From UBA11889 sp046582115 (GTDB lineage: Bacteria > Pseudomonadota > Gammaproteobacteria > Pseudomonadales > Azotimanducaceae), in assembly GCA_046582115.1 (NCBI GenBank), contig JAYGFA010000034.1:1-43157 (forward strand): 43,157 bases of DNA. Reading direction: 5' to 3'. Below, piece by piece: positions 37,356 to 43,157 of the stretch. The translations under genes were made by a program, and so were the position numbers. The notes under the pieces are model-generated. The model ran no database searches and was not told the DNA's origin. It saw only the letters and a list, made by a program, of their open reading frames with translations. The stretch's first letter is position 1; every line of letters starts with the position of its first letter.

Positions 37356-39620
37356 ATGCAGCTTCTAGATGATCGCCTAATCCCGCGTCTACTCTGGTTG
37401 CTGCAGGCGCTTTTTCTCTGCCGTGTCATCGGCCAGATTCTTGTGCAATTTTGGGGCTTGGAATTTCTGCCACCCTCATCGGAATGGTACTCCGGTGTTG
37501 TGGCTTATACCCCGCTTCTCTTCTTTCAGCTGACGATTCTCGGACTGCAGACGTGGGTTAACGTTAATTTCACTCAACAAGCAGGTTTTTTTACCCGCCG
37601 AAGTCAACGATTTGGCAAGGCACTACTCGTCTTCGGCACCATTTACCTATTGGTCATGGTGACTCGTTACGTTGTTCGAATGAGTCTGTACCCGCTGGAA
37701 CGTTGGACCGGCGGCTCTATCCCCATCTTTTTCCATTGGGTGTTAGCAAGTTATTGCATCGCTTGGGGTCTTCATACGATCTCTCTTTTGCGCCACCAAC
37801 GTACCCGCCCGTTTGTTCTCCCGTCCCGCCGACTTCGCCGCACCGCTTGGGCGGCAATTTCGCTAGTTTTAATCAGCTGTTTCCTCGCTTGGACTAGCTA
37901 TCTCGTCGCGCCCGCATTTCTCGTTTGGAAGATCGCCGGGCGAGCCCCGCTACACGCAGTTCGGATCGAAGCTCGCCAGTCTTTCGAGACAGTCGACGGT
38001 GTACGGCTGGTCGCAGATGTATACCACCCAATCCGAGCAGGGGCTAAAAGTCCCACCATCCTTGTGCGGCTCAACTACACAAAAACTGCCAAGCAGACCC
38101 TGTTCGCTCGCCTGATCGGGCGAGGTTGGGCAGAGCAAGGATTTACAGTCGTTCTCCAGGGCACACGCGGTCGGTATCAGTCCGAAGGCGAATACGTCCC
38201 CTTCCAGTACGAACGTCGCGATGGGCAGGAGACGTTAAGCTGGCTCTCTCAACAACCCTGGTTTAACGGCACAGTCGGGACTTGGGGGGGCTCTTATTTC
38301 GGCTATACGCAGTGGGCAATCGCGGACAATGAGTCGCCCAAGCTATCGGCCATGTACATTTATGAATCGAGTACAGATTTCTTTCGTACGCTATACCGAG
38401 GCGGCGCGTTCGGACTTCAATCAGCGTTGTGGTGGGCTAACACCGTCCATTTTGAGAGTTTTGAAGACGTCACGCCCGAACTCATCGCGCGCGGAGCGAA
38501 CGGTTTCCCGGTGCTTGAGGCAGATGATCGATCCCTCTCAGACGTAGGTTTTTACAACGACTGGGCGAGCCACCGGCAGCGCGATGCCTTTTGGCAACAA
38601 GTGGACGGTACGCGACGTTCGGGATCGGCAAAGGCACCGGTCTTGTTGATGGCCGGCTGGTATGACCCGTTCCTTCTGACTCAGCTCGACGACTTTAAGA
38701 CCCTTCGTAGGCATACCGACGAAACGGTTTCCAAACAGTCGCGGCTCATTATCGGACCCTGGGGTCACGCCAAGAACGTGATTTTCCCGGACGGGAGTTC
38801 GACTGAAAATTTCCGCTTTGTCTCGATCGCTAACAGTTTCGATTGGTTTGACCAGCATCTAAAAGATCGCGACGTTTCAAACACCGCGCCAGTGAGAATA
38901 TTCGTCATGGGAGAAAACCGCTGGCGCGACGAGCGAACATGGCCATTACTACGAGCCGTCGATACCAAGTTATTCCTACAAAGTAGCGGAAACGCCGCAG
39001 ATCCAAACGGCGACGGTCAACTTCGACTCGACGCGCCTTTTGTCACCAGCACGCCCGACGTCTTTACCTACGACCCCCTTAACCCGGTACCCACTCGCGG
39101 CGGTGCCTTTATGGGTCCGGGGATAGCGATCAAACAACAAAACACCATCGAATCTCGCCCCGACGTACTCTCCTATACATCGAGACCGTTGGCCGAAAAC
39201 GTCGAAGTCACGGGCTATATTCGCGCGACCCTTCTAGTCTCAACCGACGCTCCATCGACAGACTTCACTGCAAAACTTGTCGACGTCTATCCCGACGGGA
39301 CTGCCTACAACATTGCCGACGGTATCCTGCGACGAAACTATGACGTCGGCGGACAGCCCGCGTCCATCGTCATCCAACTGGGCGCAACCAGTAACGTCTT
39401 CAAGAAAGGCCACCGGATTCGTCTAGATGTTTCCAGCAGCAACTTTCCTCTTTTCGACCGTAATCCAAACACCGCTACGCTAATCGCGTTCGAAACACAC
39501 ACAGTCGCCTCGCTGCAAAAAATCCACCACGACGCGACCGCACCCTCATTTATCGAGTTACCGATCGTGTCTGAAGACGAAACTAAGGCCCGACTGATTC
39601 GTTTCCGTCCGGACGAATAA
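37356..39620 (+). CDS. Membrane-anchored CocE/NonD-family hydrolase (peptidase S15-like)
   Basis: The 754-residue product begins with about 195 residues holding some five membrane helices (around 10-30, 48-66, 89-108, 121-145, 165-190). The rest is an alpha/beta hydrolase of the CocE/NonD family, which cleaves esters or acyl/X-Pro amides. The triad is visible: Ser313 in GGSYFGY, Asp437 in GWYDPF and His471 in GPWGHAK. The C-terminal X-Pro dipeptidyl-peptidase jellyroll follows (VTGYIRATLLVSTDAPSTDF, given in part). The membrane part is unusual; most relatives are soluble or secreted. It starts 24 bases after the epimerase-like gene. Confidence 0.88.
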   Translation: MQLLDDRLIPRLLWLLQALFLCRVIGQILVQFWGLEFLPPSSEWYSGVVAYTPLLFFQLTILGLQTWVNVNFTQQAGFFTRRSQRFGKALLVFGTIYLLVMVTRYVVRMSLYPLERWTGGSIPIFFHWVLASYCIAWGLHTISLLRHQRTRPFVLPSRRLRRTAWAAISLVLISCFLAWTSYLVAPAFLVWKIAGRAPLHAVRIEARQSFETVDGVRLVADVYHPIRAGAKSPTILVRLNYTKTAKQTLFARLIGRGWAEQGFTVVLQGTRGRYQSEGEYVPFQYERRDGQETLSWLSQQPWFNGTVGTWGGSYFGYTQWAIADNESPKLSAMYIYESSTDFFRTLYRGGAFGLQSALWWANTVHFESFEDVTPELIARGANGFPVLEADDRSLSDVGFYNDWASHRQRDAFWQQVDGTRRSGSAKAPVLLMAGWYDPFLLTQLDDFKTLRRHTDETVSKQSRLIIGPWGHAKNVIFPDGSSTENFRFVSIANSFDWFDQHLKDRDVSNTAPVRIFVMGENRWRDERTWPLLRAVDTKLFLQSSGNAADPNGDGQLRLDAPFVTSTPDVFTYDPLNPVPTRGGAFMGPGIAIKQQNTIESRPDVLSYTSRPLAENVEVTGYIRATLLVSTDAPSTDFTAKLVDVYPDGTAYNIADGILRRNYDVGGQPASIVIQLGATSNVFKKGHRIRLDVSSSNFPLFDRNPNTATLIAFETHTVASLQKIHHDATAPSFIELPIVSEDETKARLIRFRPDE

Positions 39621-39699
39621 CCGGTTTACTTTGATCGGCACCTACCGAAAACGGCGAATCCAGTTTTAGTCGGTGCGGTGAAGTGTCATGAACGTCGCT

Positions 39700-39728
39700 T
39701 TGGTGTACTTCACGCCGTGCGTTATATT
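39700..39728 (+). promoter_or_regulatory. Sigma-70 promoter for glyS
   Basis: TTGGTG (39700-39705) and TATATT (39723-39728) are separated by exactly 17 bases. Transcription would begin near 39735, about 26 bases before the start codon. This is the best sigma-70 match in the window. Confidence 0.65.
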
Positions 39729-39760
39729 GCCGCACCCTCCTCACGCTTTAGGACTTCGAG

Positions 39761-41119
39761 GTGACGGCAAACAGCATGGATGAACTCGTCGCGCTTTGTA
39801 AGCGTCGCGGATTCATCTTTCAATCCAGTGAAATCTATGGCGGTTTGCAGGGTCTCTACGACTACGGTCCTTTAGGTATCGAACTCAAGAACAACCTGAA
39901 GCAGGCGTGGTGGCGCGCCATGGTCTATGAACGGGACGACGTCGAAGGCCTTGACGCAGCAATCCTAACTCATCCCAAAGTACTCAAATACTCAGGGCAC
40001 GAGGACACGTTCTCTGATCCTCTCGTAGATTGCCGCGACTGTAAGTCGCGCTGGCGAGCCGATCACATCGAAGCCTCTAAGTGCCCGGGCTGCGGTTCGG
40101 ACAATCTCACCGAGCCTCGTCCATTTAATCTGATGTTCAAAACTAACGTCGGTCCCGTCGACGATGGCAGTTCATTCGCCTACCTACGTCCCGAGACCGC
40201 CCAACAAATTTTCACGAATTTCAAGAACGTGCTGGATTCCACGTCTCGCCAGTTGCCCTTTGGAATTGCCCAAATCGGCAAAGCGTTCCGCAACGAAATT
40301 ACGCCCCGGAATTTCTTGTTTCGAGTACGTGAATTCGAGGCAATGGAACTCGAGTTCTTTGTGGCACCAGGCACAGACGAAGAGTGGCACGAAAAGTGGG
40401 TCAATGCCCGACTCGCTTGGTGGCGCGATCAGGGGGTGGCCGAGTCGAACATGGAACTCCTCGACGTTCAAACCGACGAACTTGCACACTATTCCAAGGC
40501 AACCGTCGACATCATGTATCGATTCCCACACGGACTCGAGGAACTTGAAGGTATAGCCAATCGTACCGACTTTGATCTCGGATCCCATACCAAAAATCAA
40601 AGTGAGCTCGACATTTCCGCGGCGGTACTGCCGAACAATGAATCAAACGCAAAGCTCGCCGTTCATGATCAACAGCGTAAATTGTGGACGGTGCCGTACG
40701 TTATCGAACCTGCTGCGGGCGTCGATCGAGGCGTGTTAGCGGTATTGAACGAAGCCTACCGCGTCGAAGAACTGGATGGTGGAAAAGAACGAACCGTACT
40801 TTCTTTTAAACCGCACCTCGCACCCATCAAGGCCGCCGTCATACCTTTGAAACGCAACAACGACGACCTTGTTTCGCAGGCTAAATCAATTAAGACAGAT
40901 CTCCAGGCCCTTGGGTTAGGTCGCGTCCTTCTCGAAAACAGTGGAAATATAGGTAAGAGCTATCGGCGTCACGATGAAGTGGGTACCCCGCTTTGTATCA
41001 CCGTCGATTTCGAGACGCTGGAGAATGCGAGTGTCACGGTACGTGACCGGGACACGATGGAGCAACAACGTATCGTAATCGAAGACTTAGCAGCTTATGT
41101 CAGCGACTACCTCAGGTAG
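39761..41119 (+). CDS. glyS: Glycyl-tRNA synthetase, single-chain (alpha2) type
   Basis: This class II synthetase charges tRNA-Gly. The 452-residue product starts MTANSMDELVALCKRRGF, with SSEIYGGLQGLYDYGPLG and RPETAQQIFTNF for the active site, a four-cysteine zinc site (CRDC and CPGC), and a C-terminal anticodon-binding domain. It is the homodimeric form of eukaryotes, archaea and many Gram-positive bacteria, not the GlyQ/GlyS alpha-beta form usual in gammaproteobacteria. The start is GTG, kept because relatives share the NSM start; an ATG five codons in follows GAGGTGA at a longer distance. A promoter lies just upstream. Confidence 0.95.
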   Translation: MTANSMDELVALCKRRGFIFQSSEIYGGLQGLYDYGPLGIELKNNLKQAWWRAMVYERDDVEGLDAAILTHPKVLKYSGHEDTFSDPLVDCRDCKSRWRADHIEASKCPGCGSDNLTEPRPFNLMFKTNVGPVDDGSSFAYLRPETAQQIFTNFKNVLDSTSRQLPFGIAQIGKAFRNEITPRNFLFRVREFEAMELEFFVAPGTDEEWHEKWVNARLAWWRDQGVAESNMELLDVQTDELAHYSKATVDIMYRFPHGLEELEGIANRTDFDLGSHTKNQSELDISAAVLPNNESNAKLAVHDQQRKLWTVPYVIEPAAGVDRGVLAVLNEAYRVEELDGGKERTVLSFKPHLAPIKAAVIPLKRNNDDLVSQAKSIKTDLQALGLGRVLLENSGNIGKSYRRHDEVGTPLCITVDFETLENASVTVRDRDTMEQQRIVIEDLAAYVSDYLR

Positions 41120-41175
41120 TTGTCGACCAGGGCAATCTCATCGTTCGTTAGTCGATCTTGTTACACTTGTCGACA

Positions 41176-41525
41176 GGGCCTATAGCTCAGTTGGTTAGAG
41201 CAGTGGACTCATCAAATGGTGCGCTTCCGCGCGAAAGCCGGAAGATGAACGGGATGAATTCAGGGAAACCTAAATCGGTTTCGGCCGACACGGCAATCCT
41301 GAGCCAAGCCGGGGGTACACCGCCGGAAGGTGCAGAGACTACCTGAGGACTGAAGATCGTTCGGATCATCAAGTGTCCTTGATAACAGGCGAGAGCGTCC
41401 CGCGCCCTCCGGGGCGGTGAGATAGTCCACACCGACTGGAAACATTCGGGTTTCCCAGAACCGATAGGCGCGGTCTGGGATTGTGAATCCATTGGTCCCA
41501 GGTTCGAGTCCTGGTGGGCCCACCA
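41176..41525 (+). tRNA. tRNA-Ile2 (anticodon CAT), interrupted by a group I intron
   Basis: Exon 1 is 41176-41212 and exon 2 is 41486-41525; joined they give 77 bases with encoded CCA. The acceptor stem GGGCCTA pairs with TGGGCCC, the anticodon arm is GTGGA/TCCAT around the loop CTCATAA, and the T-arm holds GGTTCGAGTCC. The CAT anticodon could be Met or Ile2. The C4-G69 and C5-G68 pairs match the TilS determinants of tRNA-Ile2, so lysidine modification and AUA decoding are expected. The gene lies between glyS and an integrase, and its 3' half is the likely attachment site. Confidence 0.93.
41213..41485 (+). other. Group I self-splicing intron, 273 nt, no ORF
   Basis: The intron begins after the last anticodon base and ends with G41485, as group I introns do. 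P1 forms between exon CAT (41210-41212) and GTG (41219-41221), with the U.G pair at the cut. P2 is CTTCCG/CGGAAG (41224-41244). The P/Q core contains GGCAATCCTGAGCCAA (41292-41307), nearly identical to the cyanobacterial and plastid tRNA-Leu intron core. P7 pairs GACTA (41337-41341) with TAGTC (41423-41427) inside GCAGAGACTACC and GAGATAGTCC. P9 is a hairpin near 41436-41455. This fits subgroup IC3, like the Azoarcus tRNA-Ile(CAU) intron at the same place. No homing endonuclease is encoded. Confidence 0.95.
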
Positions 41526-41651
41526 AATTAGAGTACGGTAACGTCCTAGGAGATACGAATAGATACTACTTTACTATATAAAACAATAGTTTAAAGTACT
41601 TCAGCATTCGTTAAAGTCCGTTGCGTTCGGGACTATTCTCAGGGTAGACTT

Positions 41652-41680
41652 GGGGGTAACTCTACGTACTCGGGGGTAAC
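41652..41680 (+). repeat. Direct repeats GGGGGTAAC upstream of the integrase
   Basis: GGGGGTAAC occurs at 41652-41660 and 41672-41680, 20 bases apart (two helical turns), ending one base before the integrase start. A weaker AGGGTAGAC lies at 41641-41649. Similar G-rich pairs precede integrase genes of the P4 group and are likely arm-type or autoregulatory binding sites for the protein. Confidence 0.6.
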
Positions 41681-41681
41681 C

Positions 41682-42902
41682 GTGCCGCTTACGGATGTCG
41701 CCATCCGAACAGCCAAATCGCGCGAGAAACCGTACAAGATGTATGACGCCGGCGGGCTCCTGATGCTGGTCAACCCCAACGGCTCCAAATGGTGGCGATT
41801 TAAGTACCGGTTCGCGGGACGCGAAAAGGCTTTGAGCCTTGGAACCTACCCGGACACGGGGCTCAAAAAGGCACGTTCGCGACTTGAAGAAGTCCGAACT
41901 TTGGTGGCGGACGGCGTCGATCCCGCGCAAGTAAGAAAGCAAGCGAAACGGCAGCTCGCAGAATCCGTCGAAGCCGTTGCCCGCGAATGGTTTGCCACAA
42001 AAACTCAATGGGCCGAGAGTCATTCAAAAAAGGTTCTTAGTCGATTGGAGACTTGGGTTTACCCAACTCTCGGGTCCCGACCCATTGCGTCAATCACGCC
42101 AACCGACGTACTCGAAGTTTTGCGCAGAATTGAAAAAAGAGGAACCGTCGAGACCGCGCATCGAGTTCAAAGTTATTTCTCGCAGATCCTTCGTTACGCG
42201 GTCGCTACTCAGCGGGCTGATCGCGATGTCACCGTGGACCTCCGAGGGGCATTGCAAACTCCGGCTACCAACCACTTCGCCGCCATCCTCGATCCTGCCG
42301 AACTGGGCGGCTTACTTCGGGCTATCCGAGAATATCGGGGGACTTACCCGGTCCAGTGCGCTCTCATTCTGACGCCCCATTTGATCGTGAGACCGGGTGA
42401 ACTCCGGCGCATGGAGTGGGCCGAGATCGACATCGAACAGCGCATTTGGACCATCCCAAGTACCAAAATGAAGGGCAAGCGCAGTCATCTTGTCCCCCTT
42501 GCCGATCAATCGCTCGCGATTCTCGACGAACTCCGACCGTTAACGGGGACCGGTCAGTACGTTTTTCCCAGCCTCGGAAACAAAACTCGGCCAATGTCCG
42601 AGAACACCGTCAATTCTGCGCTCCGCCGGTTGGGTTACTCGAAAAAGGAAGTTACCGCCCACGGATTTCGAGCTACCGCCAGAACGCTCATGGACGAAGT
42701 GCTCCACGAAAGAATCGACGTCATCGAGCACCAACTCGGCCACCAGGTGAGGGACGCACTGGGAACGGCGTATAACCGAACCACTTTCCTCGACGAACGT
42801 CGGGCGATGATGACTCGCTGGTCAAACTATTTAGATTCGTTAGCTGCCGGAGCGGACATCGTTCCGTTGCGCACAACTTCTGGAGGACAATCGATCCGTT
42901 AA
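41682..42902 (+). CDS. int: P4-type tyrosine recombinase / integrase
   Basis: Such integrases insert genomic islands at tRNA genes. The 406-residue product has the N-terminal DUF4102 arm-binding domain (LTDVAIRTAKSREKPYKMYD, start LTDVAIRTAKSREKPYK), a SAM-like core-binding domain around residues 95-180, and the catalytic domain: Arg in IVRPGELRRMEW, HGFRATAR, HQLGH and the Tyr nucleophile in TAYNRTTF. All five active-site positions seem intact, so it is probably functional. The start is GTG directly after the repeat pair. It lies 156 bases from the tRNA-Ile2 gene and points away from it, the usual order of tRNA, int, cargo. Confidence 0.95.
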   Translation: MPLTDVAIRTAKSREKPYKMYDAGGLLMLVNPNGSKWWRFKYRFAGREKALSLGTYPDTGLKKARSRLEEVRTLVADGVDPAQVRKQAKRQLAESVEAVAREWFATKTQWAESHSKKVLSRLETWVYPTLGSRPIASITPTDVLEVLRRIEKRGTVETAHRVQSYFSQILRYAVATQRADRDVTVDLRGALQTPATNHFAAILDPAELGGLLRAIREYRGTYPVQCALILTPHLIVRPGELRRMEWAEIDIEQRIWTIPSTKMKGKRSHLVPLADQSLAILDELRPLTGTGQYVFPSLGNKTRPMSENTVNSALRRLGYSKKEVTAHGFRATARTLMDEVLHERIDVIEHQLGHQVRDALGTAYNRTTFLDERRAMMTRWSNYLDSLAAGADIVPLRTTSGGQSIR

Positions 42903-42913
42903 TCCCCACTTGG

Positions 42914-42930
42914 ACAGGACATCGTCCTGT
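42914..42930 (+). terminator. Short hairpin after the integrase
   Basis: ACAGGAC and GTCCTGT pair around ATC, 12 bases after the integrase stop. No T-run follows, so termination is uncertain; it may instead be the first of the hairpins that fill the rest of the window. Confidence 0.3.
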
Positions 42931-42952
42931 GCCGTATGTTGTAGGTAAGCCA

Positions 42953-43137
42953 GATCGGGTTTCGCAACCGATCCACTCGCACATGGGTGAATAGCGCAAT
43001 GGAATAAGCACCCATGAAACGCGGCTGGTGAGAATCCAGTACAAGGTAGGCGCGCCTTCATCGAAGCGTCACTGAGCGTTCGCTCAGCCCCCGTTTTCGT
43101 ATCTCGGGGAGCAAAAATGCCGCTGCAAATGCAGCGG
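42953..43137. other. Run of hairpins, possible structured RNA or group II intron start
   Basis: I see no gene here. Successive inverted repeats are GATCGG(g)TT/AACCGATC (42953-42973), ATGGGTG/CACCCAT (42983-43015), CTGG/CCAG around TGAGAAT (43025-43039), CTGAGCG/CGCTCAG (43072-43087), CCCCG/CGGGG (43089-43109) and CCGCTGCA/TGCAGCGG (43120-43137). The block GGTGAGAATCC followed by TACAAGG recalls domain I of bacterial group II introns, but the match is loose and the region runs out of the window. Alternatives are an integrative-element regulatory region or an unknown RNA. Confidence 0.35.
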
Positions 43138-43157
43138 ATAACTTGCTTTTTGGAGAT

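Noticed and set aside
41158..41346. Open frame running through the tRNA and the intron
   Set aside because: It crosses both the tRNA exon and the conserved intron core, and resembles no protein; the RNA explanation accounts for the sequence fully.
41176..41525. Elongator tRNA-Met(CAT)
   Set aside because: The C4-G69 and C5-G68 pairs agree with the TilS determinants of tRNA-Ile2, not with tRNA-Met.
41260..41526. Minus-strand frame over the intron, possibly a homing endonuclease
   Set aside because: No LAGLIDADG, GIY-YIG or HNH motif is present and the frame is only the reverse of the intron.

Overview
The window is the chromosome of a gammaproteobacterium of roughly even GC content. Its left two thirds (1-28 kb) follow the gene order known from Pseudomonas aeruginosa around the rpsI-rplM, murA-his, lpt-rpoN-ptsN, mreBCD and gatCAB loci. 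Start codons are often GTG or TTG, and probably ATT once. No species name can be given. An uncultured or host-associated marine lineage would fit, but that is a guess.

Layout. 1-3.75 kb: the 5' part of the RNase P RNA, rsmI, divergent lpoA (the two start codons overlap), and dolP. 3.87-9.6 kb, minus strand: sspA, rpsI, rplM, a zapE pseudogene with two stops and two frameshifts, hisD, murA and ibaG. 9.7-16.2 kb, plus strand: yrbG, kdsC, lptC, lptA, lptB, rpoN, ptsN, rapZ and npr, which join lipopolysaccharide export to sigma-54 and the nitrogen phosphotransferase system. 16.2-24.6 kb, minus strand: yhdP, rng, maf, mreD, mreC, mreB (cell shape and envelope). 24.8-28.0 kb: gatC, gatA, gatB. Genes that usually sit in this order elsewhere are absent: yraN, diaA/gmhA, sspB, petABC, hisG, hisC, algW, the mla genes, kdsD and hpf.

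From 28 to 39.6 kb the content is accessory lipid/acyl metabolism: a flavin oxidoreductase, a DUF35-thiolase pair, a phosphoesterase, a DUF1499 membrane protein, then a same-strand set of a PhyH dioxygenase, a fatty-acid-hydroxylase/GH3 fusion, an enolase-superfamily enzyme and a membrane-anchored CocE/NonD hydrolase. The last four look like an undescribed pathway that makes, modifies or breaks an amide or ester of a hydroxylated lipid.

The right end has a single-chain glycyl-tRNA synthetase, a tRNA-Ile2(CAU) gene split by a 273-nt group I intron directly after the anticodon, and a P4-type tyrosine integrase that probably marks the left end of a genomic island entering at this tRNA. The last 250 bases are a run of hairpins, possibly a structured RNA such as the 5' part of a group II intron.
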